DNA from: Pterois miles
Taxonomy: Eukaryota > Chordata > Actinopteri > Perciformes > Scorpaenidae
Length of the DNA: 64,000 bases
NCBI GenBank assembly: GCA_947000775.1
Contig: CAMQGK010000147.1
Span: 3,536,974 to 3,600,973 of the forward strand
Reading direction: 5' to 3'
Below, one piece after another: positions 1-13,900 of the stretch. The translations under genes were made by a program, and so were the position numbers. Position 1 is the first letter of the stretch. Each line of letters starts with the position of its first letter. Below the pieces are notes generated by a model, which saw only the letters and a list, made by a program, of their open reading frames with translations, ran no database searches and was not told the DNA's origin.

Positions 1-62
1 GGGAATCGATCCAGTGAGTACTGGAGGTCGCAGACCGATGATGCCAACAGGACCACATCATC
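1..62 (-). mobile_element. LINE reverse-transcriptase fragment, cut by window edge
   Basis: Read on the reverse strand this stretch stays open and begins DDVVLLASS, followed by DLQYSLDRF. This is the segment around the catalytic Asp-Asp of a non-LTR reverse transcriptase, of the kind seen in RTE/L1-like fish LINEs. Homology stops at about position 62, so it is a truncated relic that continues left of the window. The clade is inferred from memory of the motif only. Confidence 0.6.
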
Positions 63-430
63 CACAAAAAACTACTTAAATATTGTTCATCATCACAATA
101 TGTTATTATAAAAAATAAGGGGGTTCAGTGAGCCTCCTGAACCAACACCTGTTTGTAGGCCTACCGAATCAAGTGTAGTGTTCATTATATAGCAGCCTGA
201 GAGAGATTTCATACACAGCCTTCATCTTGTCAAGTCAACGTTTGGTATGCTTAAATTCACAAACTAATCATGTAGGAAATGTGTTGTGAAGCTGAATTAT
301 GAACTGCTGAGGGTGGAGTGTGTGTTTGAGGGACTGCAGTGGTTGTGTAGGTGGCGTGGTTGGAGAAACAGACCTGCTGCTTATAATGTATGAACGCCTG
401 TAAAATAAATAAATAAATAAACAAAATAAA
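63..430. other. non-coding, nothing assignable
   Basis: AT-rich sequence without a supportable gene. It ends in a short AAATA-rich run at about 405-435. Confidence 0.4.
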
Positions 431-1260
431 ATAAATCAGTGTAACCCACACAGCGCTGTGTCAGCTGACACGATGGTGAACTCAGATACGACAGCAGCGG
501 CCTCATGGAGACAGTTGCCACGGAGACCGGCGCACGTCATCCTGTAGCGGTTGCCATGGTCCTTTCTGACGTCAAAGCCCCTCGCAAGATGCTCAGGAAA
601 CCCCCTGGCGCGGTCGCCATGGATACAGGCGGGGGGAGGGGTGGGGTTTAGAGGAAGCGGAAGTGTCAGCGCAGGCGGAAGTGGTACTGCCCTGAATACC
701 CTGAGCAGCGAGCGGAGGACGGCTTGACAAACTCCCATCGTTTAGAGAATAAAATCGGGACTCCTAGTACGCTCTAAATGTGAGTTCACCTGCATATCAC
801 TCGATTATTGTGTTGTACTCAGGGTGAGGACGCTGTTTCCGGGGGAGCAGCGGCCCCAGTGGTGGCCCCGTCCCCTGCCTCTGCGGCGGAAGGTGCCTAT
901 TGTGGTTTGGGGCTGGGTGCGAGGATTTAGGCCGAGACTTGTGGCCAAATGGCGAGAAATGTCCCACGAAACACCTGGCGCGAGGTTGCCCGTGCTCGCT
1001 CTGCTGTGCAATACGCTGTAGATGGTTGATTTTGAAGGCCCAGGCTCCGGTCGATGCCATGCGCGGTGACCGTGAAGGGAGGGAGAAGCACCCAAGTTTG
1101 GCCATTTTGACAGCTTAGCAGCAGCCGAGCCCCTGCCGTCGAGAAAGCTGCTTTTTTTTTAGCAGCCAGTGCTAAAGTAGAGCCAGTGCATGGCACGGTG
1201 GGTAGCATTAGGTATGTAATGAGCTCAAGAGTCATATTTGGCCTCGTTATTCGCAGACAA
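431..1260. promoter_or_regulatory. CpG-rich promoter-like region upstream of ywhab
   Basis: CpG density rises sharply compared with the flanks. The region holds a palindromic cAMP-response element TGACGTCA (567-574), three X-box-like sites (514-626) and two ETS-type GCGGAAGTG motifs around 656-685. It is the natural candidate for the ywhab promoter and non-coding first exon, about 6.5 kb upstream of the start codon. I could not fix a transcription start or a first-exon donor; a GGTGAG at about 823 is one possibility. A divergent - strand transcript is equally possible. Confidence 0.45.
514..626. promoter_or_regulatory. cluster of three RFX X-box-like sites plus a CRE
   Basis: GTTGCCACGGAGAC (514-527), GTTGCCATGGTCCT (550-563) and GTCGCCATGGATAC (613-626) resemble the RFX consensus GTTRCCATGGYAAC. 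A perfect TGACGTCA lies between the second and third. Binding is inferred from consensus only. Confidence 0.4.
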
Positions 1261-2228
1261 TTAATAAGGATGGATCCGTTATGTCGTACGTTAGTGAACC
1301 GACATGGAAGCTAACACACCCTCCCTGTTTCCCGGGAGTTTCCCCTCAAAATGCGACTTAAATTTTAATTACTTTCATTACTATCATTTAACCGACAGAT
1401 GTTAGTGGTGAAACGGGTCACGTGTCGTTTTTAATCATCTTGCTATTTCAGCTTATATCTCGGCCTACATTGTATCGCTGTTCGGATTGAACTGGGTCAG
1501 CTCCCGCTATCAGCTAAGCTAACCGTTAAAGCCGACGGCCGCACGGTGACGTCCCGTTAGCATGCTAGCTGGCTAGCTAGCTAGCGGTAATCTATCTCTC
1601 CATCTTAAAATTCCGCAGGGGAATGCGACAAGGAGGGCGTAGCTGTTGGCAGGCCGACTAACCGGTACAACCTCAACATCCACGGCCCGGGGGCTCGTTT
1701 TTTAAGCGTCCTTGTGAAAACGTTTCACGGGGCGATGTTTTTAAAGCTGTTCGGAGCATCTCGGGTCCGTTGAAGACGGTGCAGCCCGTTTTTTCCTCGG
1801 TGCGCATACGCCTGTTAACCTTAGCATTTAGCTAGCTGGTCGGATAGCAGCGTTGCTAATGTGGAGTAATGATGGTGTCGTGCCAGATGATTGTAGCTGC
1901 CCGACGAGGTCAGTTTGGATCAATTTTAACCGACGTGCGGGTCGCTGCGGCGGTTAACGAAGCGTCAATAACGTTACGAGGAACCGCAATAAGCGGCATT
2001 TTGCGGAGTGCTACATGCTAACCCGAGGATGCTAAAGTGAAACAGATTAGTCTCTAAGGTGTAACACGGTTATTAAAATGACAGCTCTGTGTGACACACA
2101 GGCTGAACAATCACGTCCTAATTAACTTTGCTGAAAAACCTCACTGTTTCCTTGTTTGTGCTTATTTAATGGTCCGTTAAAGTCATTGTTCTGTTGAAAA
2201 ACCTCACTGATTAAATTCGTGAACATTA
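1261..2228. promoter_or_regulatory. continuation of CpG-rich region
   Basis: Still CpG-rich to about 2000. It holds an E-box GTCACGTG (1417-1424), a CRE half-type TGACGTCC (1547-1554) and a GCTAGCTGGCTAGC-type run at about 1560-1585. It may contain the transcribed first exon or the start of intron 1 of ywhab. No coding frame is supported. Confidence 0.35.
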
Positions 2229-3142
2229 AGGCTGTCAATCGATTCAAATATATCAATTAATAATTTTTTTTTATCTCTTCAAAATGTACCTTAAAGGGAG
2301 ATTTGTCAGGCAAATGATATTCTTATCAACATGAGTGGACAAATATGATTCTTTATGCAGATATTAGGGCTGTCAAAGTTAACGTAATAATACGTTAACG
2401 CAAATTTGTCTTAACTCAAATTTCTTTACTACATTAACGCAACTTGTGATATTTAGGTTGTAGTGGGCTCCGTTTTAAATGTATTTTCATATGTACTCAT
2501 ATGAAACTAGAAAACATAAAGAATCCATTGGTACCAACCAGGTCAGACTAGCTTTGTGTGAAGCATCCTAAATAATGCTCCAAACTTCAGCTAAATTTTG
2601 TAGCTTTAAAGCTGAGCTGACTACAACCTAAAAAAAAAATCGTAAGTTGCGTAAATCCAAATAAATCACACATTTTTTTATCTGTTCAAAATATACCTTA
2701 AAGGGAGATTTTTCAAGTATTTAATAAAAAAAAGTGGGAGTGGAAAAATATGCTCCTTTATGCAAACGTATATGTATTTATTGTAAATCAATAAACAGTA
2801 CAAAACAATGCCAGATATTGTCCAGAAACTCTCTGGGTTCTGACCCATTTACATTCACACATCTGGAGGTCAGAGGTCAACAGACCCGTTTGACGATGGA
2901 CAGAACAGTTTTTCCCCTCGCCAAAATCTAGCTTAAGTTTTGAAGCGTTATTTAATCTTCTTCACTGCCAGCTCGTCTGACCTGGTGCCGATGGATTCAT
3001 CAGGTTTTATAGTTTCATCTGATACCAGGACCTTCACTCTCTACAACCCCCAAAAGATTGATTGTGTTAATACGTCAAAGAAATTAGTGGTGTCAAAATG
3101 AATTTGAGTGAACACATTATCCTGTTACCTCTGACAGCCCTA
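2229..3142 (-). mobile_element. non-autonomous hAT-type element, nested inverted fragments
   Basis: The stretch is bounded by GGCTGTCAATCGATT on the left and its partner CTGACAGCCCTA on the right, ends I recognise from a very common teleost non-autonomous hAT family. A second, oppositely oriented end (TAGGGCTGTCAAAGTTAACG) begins at 2365 and runs to about 2615. There the sequence turns back into the reverse orientation. It is therefore a chain of inverted pieces rather than one clean copy. Four related copies or pieces occur elsewhere in the window. Confidence 0.6.
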
Positions 3143-5295
<2,153 letters not shown>

Positions 5296-5929
5296 TCTTC
5301 TGCTCAGGATTGCAGCCGTAACATTCAGGTGTGTGTTCAACAGGCTGCTGCTGTAGGGTGAGCACACAACAGGATGACAGCTGGCCTAAACTGAGGCCAA
5401 AACATTTTTGGTTTTTAATGAGCAAAGAAAGCATTTTAAATTTCAACATGGCAGTCCATCATGTTCTTTTTAATTGTGGAAAGCCCAAATCGTGATCGTG
5501 ATTACTATTCAGTTTAATTGTTCTGCCTTACACAGCTGTAAATCTGCCTATCTGGTCTAAAAAAGACCCGAGGAGAGAGCTCTGTAGAGGGAGGTCACCA
5601 GGAGAAGCTCTGCAGGAGATGCAGGTTTCCTTTTGTCCGATAGAAAACACTGTGTACACTATTGACGGGTGCTTTATCGGTTCCAGCTCATCAGCATGGT
5701 GGGCTTAAAGAAGAGAAAGCTACTGCTGGGAAACAAACGTACGCAGCATCTCGTCTGTACTCTCAACGTCTGAGAGAAGATGCTGAAACAAATGGAAAGA
5801 ATGAAGTAATGCTGAGAAGTGGAGCTTTTTGACCATCATGTTTGAGACACCTGGTGGTGGCATGTCATGCAGTAAAACACATTTACAAGAGTAAAGGTTG
5901 CTGCAGCACACAGGAGCGTCTTGAAGCCA
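5296..5929. other. non-coding, nothing assignable
   Basis: Mixed-composition intronic or upstream sequence. I see no coding exon or recognisable repeat. Confidence 0.35.
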
Positions 5930-6495
5930 GGGATGTCATTTGCTAAATATATTTAATCACGATTGTTCATAGTTAATCGCAAATTGATCACATTTTTATC
6001 TGTTCAAAATGTACCTTAATGGGACATTTGTCAAATATTTAATACTCTTATCAACATGGGAGTGGACAAATATGCTGCTCTATGCAAATATATGTAGATA
6101 TCTGTTATAGTAAATCAGTTAACAACACAAAACAATGCCAGATATTGTCCAGAAACCCTCCCAGGTTCTGACTTTAGCATCAAAAATCTGCTCCAATCAG
6201 AACATGGCAAACTGCAGCCCAACAGGCTGTAAAGGGGAGACTGGTGGGGACCCAGAGAACCCATTTACATTCACACATTTGGAAGTCAGAGGTCAAGGTT
6301 TCCCCTTTGGAAATGGAAGTGAAAAATTTAGTGTAAGTTTGGGGCGTTATTTCATCTCCTCCATGACGAGCTACAACGACAGCCTGTTACAGACTCGGTA
6401 TCGGTATCGCCAGTTTCGTTAATGTGGTAAAGAAATTGGCGGTGTTACATCTAGTGAACACGTTATTATCGTGTTAATTTGGACTGCTGCAGTGA
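5930..6495 (-). mobile_element. non-autonomous hAT-type element copy
   Basis: It shares the internal strings ATCTGTTCAAAATGTACCTT and CAATGCCAGATATTGTCCAG with the element at 2229-3142, in the same reverse orientation. The ends are degraded (GGGATGTCATTTG instead of GGGCTGTCAA), indicating an old insertion. Confidence 0.6.
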
Positions 6496-6930
6496 AGTAA
6501 TGCCCTGGAGTGGACACACTATACCTCGGTCCAATCACGAGTTCATGGCAGGACTTGCCGATTGCTGTTCGCCCACAGAAAGACTGAAACACGACGGAGC
6601 TTGAGCACTCTTACAAAGAACAAAAGGGGGGAATAAATAGCAGTGTTGTGATTTGAAAAGCTGATCTGTCTATATACTTTAACTGCAGCCAGTGATGCTT
6701 GAAAAACAATTATTTTCTCATAAACTTAGATTTTGTGTCAACAAAGCCAAATTACATCAGCTGTCATTCGTTGTGTTGCTGTGAAACAAAACCATTACAG
6801 GCAAATAATTTATAGCGACACCTCCTTAGGAATTGATGATTAATCAGCATTATGTTGAAATTTTACCCTTTGCTCTTTTGCAGTCCTCAGCAGTTGGTAA
6901 AACATTTTAACCATGAAAGAAAGTCAGACC

Positions 6931-7172
6931 GGGCTGCACGGTGGTGCAGTGGTTAGCAGGGTCGCAGGTTCGAATCCGGCTTGGGACTCTTCTGTGTGGA
7001 GTCTGCATGTTCTCCCTGTGTAAGCGTGGGGAGAACATGCCGAGAACATGTACTCCGGCTTCCTCCCACAGTCCAAAGACATTCTGTTTAGGTTAATTGA
7101 TCACTCTGTGTGGATGTGAGTGTGAATGGTTGTCTGTCACAGACTGGCGACCTGTCCAGGGTGAACCCAGAC
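6931..7172 (+). mobile_element. tRNA-derived teleost SINE
   Basis: It starts GGGCTGCACGGTGGTGCAGT, with a B-box-like GCAGGTTCGAATCC about 30 nt later. A conserved body follows (GGAGTCTGCATGTTCTCCC, TCCTCCCACAGTCCAAAGAC, TGGCGACCTGTCCAGGGTG). This is a widely dispersed fish SINE. A reverse-oriented copy lies at 61638-62020 and a degraded one at 60960-61085. Confidence 0.75.
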
Positions 7173-7390
7173 TTCGATGTGTTCATTGAAACACTTAAGA
7201 TTAAATCTGATATCTGACACTAAAAATCTCCTGGAAAAAATCCAAATACTGGAACAGTTTTGGTTGAAAACAGATTTAATTATTCCAGATTAAAAAAAAA
7301 AAAAAAAACAGTTGAACTTCACAAGTCCGAGAAATGCTAATCGTTGAGGTATTCATCAAGCTTGTAGCCTAACTGTTTTGCCCTCCGTAG

Positions 7391-7439
7391 GGAAACCCCA
7401 TCCTCAACGCCATGCTTCCTCAGGGAGCGGAGACGCCAG
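7391..7439 (+). other. ywhab: predicted ywhab 5'UTR exon with upstream ORF
   Basis: A pyrimidine-bearing acceptor (TTTTGCCCTCCGTAG) and a strong donor (GCCAG|GTAAGC) frame this 49-nt segment 348 nt before the coding exon. It contains an ATG at 7412-7414. If spliced to 7788, that frame reads ten codons and stops at the TAG at 7790-7792, two nucleotides before the ywhab ATG. The exon is inferred from splice signals only; no transcript evidence is available. Confidence 0.5.
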
Positions 7440-7794
7440 GTAAGCTTGAAGGATACTGGAACACAACAGGGTGGTGTTTGCATATCCGTCTGGTGGAAGG
7501 GTGGTCACTACTCTGAGTCAAAACTGGAAATGTAATGAACTTGTTTGCATAGAGGTGTGAGGGTAAAACTGGACTTTGGTGTTGGTGTATTAACATATTT
7601 ACCTTCTAGTGTCTTCGTTTATTTATGGTCCCTCAGGTCTTGCGCTTCTGTTGTTCTCACACTTGTCTTTGTGTCATTCTGGTAACCTCTCTCTACTCTC
7701 CAGTCAGTTTTACCTGGTCTAGCTGGTGGTTGGAGAGCCTTATGTCCAAACTCTAACTCTGTCTTTGCCCTGTTCTTCTCCCTGCAGCCTAGAA

Positions 7795-7947
7795 ATGGAT
7801 AAGAACGACCTGGTGCAGAAAGCCAAGCTGGCAGAGCAGGCTGAGCGCTATGATGACATGGCGGCTGCCATGAAGGCCGTGACGGAGCAGGGAACAGAGC
7901 TCAGCAACGAGGAGCGCAACCTGCTTTCGGTCGCCTACAAGAACGTG
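7795..7947 (+). CDS. ywhab: ywhab coding exon 1
   Basis: Residues 1-51, MDKND to YKNV. The exon begins at 7788 after CCTGCAG and ends at GTG|GTATGG, phase 0. The in-frame ATG at 7726 lies in the intron and is not used, because the family starts at MDK. Confidence 0.93.
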
Positions 7948-10900
7948 GTATGGCATCCCTCTAATGGCTCAGATGTAACTGTATGGATGGATGTTACTGT
8001 ACAATCACCTCATGATTTAATTCAATTCACAATATACATAGAACCCACGGATCACTCAATATGCTCGTGATACCGTAAAGGGGTAGTGGGAATAAAATCA
8101 GTTCACCTTTGTACCTGTTCTTGTACCTTTGTTTACGATTTTGATTTTGAAATAGAACTTTTAACACCAGAATCAATATATTTGCTTCATTTGAGTCTGA
8201 AGAAGGATGTTACCGCTTTTGTTGTGGTAGTCTGAGTATCGTGGTGTCATATCCGTTCTGTATCCGTCAACCAAAACAAACCTCAGAAAGTATTAAAGGG
8301 TGGAGGGTGGGCGTGGATCCGACCTCCACCCTCCATGTTAAATCCAGCCTGGTAAACACTACACATCCAGTAAAGGAGGGAAACACTTTGGACATCTCGG
8401 CTAAAGCTGCACGCTAACGCCGTCACGGACGGGAAACGTCATCGTACGGCGGTAACGTGCGGTCCGGCCGGCCGTCGCTCTCGTCTCTGTGGTCCGACGG
8501 GCCGACGCTACGACTGTAGAGCGCCATATACTGACATTTATGTTAAATGCATTCAAACGACCCCAATGGAGCTGACCATGGATGGATAAAGAGAACGGAG
8601 CTGACGGAGAGCTAGAGACCACCTTGGAGAAGTTAGAGGAAGTAGACACCTGGGACTACGCCTGCCTTTCAAAATAAGGTGTTAACAAAGAAACCTGTAT
8701 ATACAAAATACATGTATAGAAATCAGACTGATGGATTATATTCAGCAGAAGTATAAAACATTACATGTCCCTGATAAATTAAAAAGAAAATCCCACTAAT
8801 CTGTGAGGGAAATGTCTTTTTTTTGATTTTTGTGTTGCTGGATAAAAACTGTAATCAATAATTCCTGATAATGATCCTGATATATTTGACTTCAAGACAT
8901 TTCTGACTACATACCTGCTGAAAATCAAACATTTTACTGGATTTATGTAGAGATTTTACAAAGTAAAACTCCCTAAAAGTGCCTGATCTGATCTGATCTA
9001 AACTTTGTCTCATGATCTAGTGTTGGCAACAACAAAAAAAAGTTAACAATCGCAATTAATTATAATATTGAATCATAATACTTGTAAAAAAAAAAAAAAA
9101 AAACAATACTTAAAAATTGCAATGCACCTCGAATCAGCAGCCAGTTTTTAAAGGAAATATGAATGAACTGTGTGTAACACCTTACAAAATAGTCTGCTTT
9201 CCCCTGAACTTTATTTATAGCATTTACAGTGACAGTTAAAGCTCAGCTTCTTTTATATAATGTGTAGTCTCACTGCACTACTACAGCCTGTAGTTTGTTA
9301 TTCATGAAGATTCGTTAGCCTAACTGTAAAAGCACATGTTACGTAAGAGCTGCCTCAACACTGCTGCTCTCTTTCAGTGGGATTGACTTGAACCGATATG
9401 TTCAACGCAGAACCACGCGGTCGTTTTTATGTTGCATGTGTAACCAATCCAGGAGGACTCTGTCTCTCTGTCGGTACGTTTAATGTGGATTTAGGGAATA
9501 GCATAAGCCACACTTATCACACATGATACTCGTGCACCGTCATGTTCTTCTAGGCTTTATTTGGTATTACAGGGCCAGTTTAGTTGAAGATCATCTTACA
9601 AGTTTTTCCCAGTAATTCAACATAATATCAGCATTATCAGGTTTTATGAGGAGGAAACAGACTCATTTCTTTCTTTATAATAACTGTATTATTTCAGCTG
9701 TTTATCTGGCCATGTGTCTGCGATGTCTTAATGTCAGTTTTTGGTTGTTGTTGTTGTCATTAGGTGGGAGCCCGTCGTTCATCCTGGCGTGTCATCTCCA
9801 GCATCGAGCAGAAGACGGAGGGTAACGAGAAGAAACAGCAGATGGCCCGTGAATACCGCGTGAAGATCGAGGCTGAGCTCCAAGAAATCTGCGAGGATGT
9901 GCTGGTAAGGAGGAGTGAGGCGGGGGGGAGGAGTGAGGAGTGGCGTGAGGCAAGGAGTGAGGAGAGGAGTGAGGAGTGGCGTGAGGCAAGGAGTGAGGAG
10001 AGGAGTGAGGAGTGGCGTGAGGAGAGGAGTGAGGAGAGGAGTGAGGAGAGGAGTGAGGGAGTGGCGTGAGGAGAGGAGTGAGGAGAGGAGTGAGGAGAGG
10101 GCAGGCAGGGAGTGAGGGGGTGTGAGGATGGAGAGAGAAGAGATGGGCAGGGAGGAGTGGTACAGCAGGTATAAAGAGGGAGCGGAGGAGGAGGAGTGGA
10201 CAATATCTGTCATTGTTTTGTGTTTATTGATTTCCAGTAATAAATATATTCATACATTTGCATAAATCAGAATATTTGTCCACTCCCGTGTTGATAAAAG
10301 GATTAAATGCTTAACTAATCTCCCTTCAAGGTAGATAATAAATGTGATTAATTTACGAGTAATTATGCGATTAATTGGGATTAAATTTTTCAATCAATTC
10401 ACAGCCGTAATTTTTTTCATATCTTGCAAAATATCCATCCAGTATGTTTTGAGTTTAGGTCAGGACCGATGAGTGTTGGTCCCTACTGAGACGATGAGGT
10501 GAGCGCTGGCGGCTCATTTTAAATGGTTTGATGGGAGCGATTTGGTGCAGGATTTTAAACAGCATCAATCTAGCACGGTTACACGCCGATATCAACTGGA
10601 AAATGCAGGTCTGTTTACTAGCTGCTCCAACATGCCGTCAGAAAGCGCTGTGGGAAATTCGTCTTCTGTATTTTTTTTAACCATTCAGGTCTTTGATATG
10701 ATTGAGGCCTCATGAACAACCCTCACACTGTGCCAGGTCCTCACGGGGGTAGAGCAGGAATTGCTCAAGGTCAAAGCAGACTTCAGCGCCTGAGCAGACG
10801 TCTAATAATATCGTCAAGGTCAAACTGGAAGCTTCTGCAGTGATGTGATGCTGTAGGAATGAAGGGAGGGACGAACGGTGGAAGCTTAAAGCAGCAGGAA

Positions 10901-13900
10901 GCTCAGGAGGAGAAAATATCTGTCAGTGACCTTGATCGAGAAGATTTTACTAATTGATTAGACTAAAGGGAAAAATTAGATTTTTAGATTAGATTTCTTC
11001 CCCAGTTAATGTGTTCTGTTTTGAAATGGGGCAGAAACTGTTTGAACAGTCTAGTTTCTTGTTACGATGAAAATAAAAACATTCAACAATGACAGTTTTG
11101 TGAACATATAAATCAAGTTTATGTGCTGTCAAAATGATGCTTAATTGACAGGTATTTTATAGTTAGCAACTAGTCTGCTGCACTGGCTGCTGATAGGTCT
11201 TTGATAGTTTGACAAAATGGATAGATGTCTATGTTTACATGCACAAAATTTTCTGGTTTTGCCCTTATTCTGAAAAGGACAATATTCCGACTAAGCAGTT
11301 TACATGGCTAATGAAAATATATAATAATATTCCTCTTTACATGCAGCCGTACATACTCTGATTTGTGAATATCCAAAAACCTGCTGATATCTATCTGATA
11401 TTTCAGTAAAAATAAGCCATCAGCATTATTGCTTTTGCTTTCTAGTCGCTGATTGTGGGACACGTGGTTGTTCAGGTGTGACACACTAATAAAACGAAAC
11501 AAAACATGTCAACAGTGTGAGACAGGTAATCCACAGGAGGATAGTTATGGTGCCTTCAGGTCTGGTGGTTTTTACTGTGTTTACCAGTTGGACCCTGAAC
11601 GCCCCTCATGTCGCATTCACGACCTCGTCAGTTTCTGAAAGCTCCGAGTTCATGACTTGTGACGTGTTTGTTGACGCTGTGAGAAATGGTGGAGCCCATG
11701 GAAGTTCATTTATCGCTGCATAATAAGTTGATATTTTACTGTATATTGGAATTTTTTTATATAGTTTTTCTTGGTAATTTTATAATATATCTGAGGAAAA
11801 TGTTGATATTCTCAACAACCTCATCTTTCTCCTCTGTCATTTTATCTTCACATTTCCTTCATTATGTTCCCCACTAGCTAGCTGGCTAAGCTGTTAGCCT
11901 CTGTGGCTTCTAGACCCAAGCAGTAATGTTAATATTGCCGTTGCTTAGCAGCGGTGCTCTTCACGACTTAACCACTTGAACACAACGCATATTGTGTTCA
12001 CGACTTCCACTCTCATAAACACGATCCCATCTGAAGACCCCATCTGTCACACTGGTTTTTGTTACGAAGTTAAACAGTTAAAATTGTAATGTTATCATGA
12101 TGTGTTCAATTGTTCAATCTTGTAAAGAAGAAGAAGAAGAGATCTACCTTTATTAGTCCCACAGTGGGGAAATTCAATTTACACTCTGTTAAACTCATAC
12201 ATGGTACATGCAGACCTGAAACACACATACATGCATTAATGGAGAGGTGTCAGAGTGAGGGGGCTGCTCCTGACAAGCGCCCCGAGCAGTTGGGGGTTTG
12301 GTGCCTTGCTCAGGGGCACCTCGGCAGTGCCCAAGAGGTAAACTGGCACCTCTCCAGCTACCAGTTCACACTCATTTTGTTTTTGGTTTTTGGTTAAAAT
12401 GTAGTTTTTGGTGAGAAACTTTGAAGAAGATGTTTTCACAGAAATATAAAATGGATGACAGACCTGTAAAACCAGTTAAACACTCGCTCTAAGCAGCTCA
12501 TAATTTACACATCTTTTTTTCTAATTCTTATACATTTTGAATTTTTGCCGGTTTACACTGACTTTGGGATGGTTGACATTATGGAGCCTTGTATACCAGC
12601 TGCTACAACAAAGCAACAAAAAAAGATCACATCGTCGTATCGGCAGATAAAAACGCGATCAGGGCACCTCTGGGCTAAACAGTAGCATTAACTACTCTAC
12701 GCCGCAGGGCTACGTCTATGTGCTGGTCTTCTCAGCACACACAGAGGCGCTAGCTACGCCCACGGTGACTCTGTAGAGGGCCAGGACATGATACAAAAGA
12801 AGTGGTTAGAGGTCAACTCAGCTGTTTGACTTTTAGTGACTGCTAGAAGACTCTGAGGCCCATCAGTAGCTGCTTGTGACCGGTTAGCTGTGACTTCCAG
12901 CACCACAGGCATACATGTTGCTAACCCTGCTAGTTATTACACTGAGCGGTTATCGTCAGTCAGTGTCTCTCCATGTCATCACACATGTTCCTCACACTGA
13001 CAATAAGGCTGCAAAGATGTAAAGAACCATCTGTAATTTACTGTACTGCCAGGTTTCCTTGTGTGTTACCCTTCTGTTGCTGCTGGCCTGGTTCATGTTT
13101 CTGTTTCTAAACTCTTCTGGTCTTCTTGTCTGTTTCAGTGTCTGCTCGACAGTTTCCTCATTGTCCATGCATCTCAGGCGGAGAGCAAGGTGTTCTACCT
13201 CAAAATGAAAGGAGACTACTACAGATACCTGTCAGAGGTGGCCTGTGGGGATTCAAAGAAGAGTGAGATATTAGCAACCTGTTCTCATTGTTCTGCATTA
13301 TTCACTTATTAAAGGAGGAGCAAGGAGATATAGTCACAGCACTTAGCATCATTTAGGACGCTCAGTTCACCATCAGCAGAGTTACTGTAGCAGCCACGGT
13401 GCTGCGTTCACTGTCTCCAGTTCACCATCAGGAGAGTTACTGTAGCAGCCACGGTGCTGCGTTCACTGTCTCCAGTTCACCGTCAGCACAGTTACTGTAG
13501 CAGCCACGGTGCTGCGTTCACTGTCTCCAGTTCACCGTCAGCAGAGTTACTGTAGCAACCACGGTGCTGCGTTCACTGTCTCCAGTTCACCGTTAGCAGA
13601 GTTACTGTAGTAGCCACGGTGCTGCGTTCACTGTCTCCAGCTCACCGTCAGCACAGTTACTGTAGTAGCCACGGCGCTGCGTTTACTGTCTCCAGTTCAC
13701 CATCAGCAGAGTTACTGTAGCAGCCACGGTGCTGCGTTCACTGTCTCCAGTTCACCGTCAGCAGAGTTACTGTAGCAGCCACGGTGCTGCGTTTGGTGTC
13801 GTAGACATTAAGCCACTTTCCCAGTAAAAGTCTCCACGACATTCAGTTTAGTTTAGCAGTTTGTCAGCTGTGGGTCTGTCCGGATTAATGATAATAATTA

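Noticed and set aside
436..1235. Several ~60-100 codon frames in the CpG-rich region
   Set aside because: CpG-rich DNA lacks stops by composition. Frames overlap on both strands and resemble no family; a real non-coding first exon is more likely.
7726..7794. Earlier in-frame ATG before ywhab
   Set aside because: It lies in the intron, before the CCTGCAG acceptor, and the family N-terminus is MDK.
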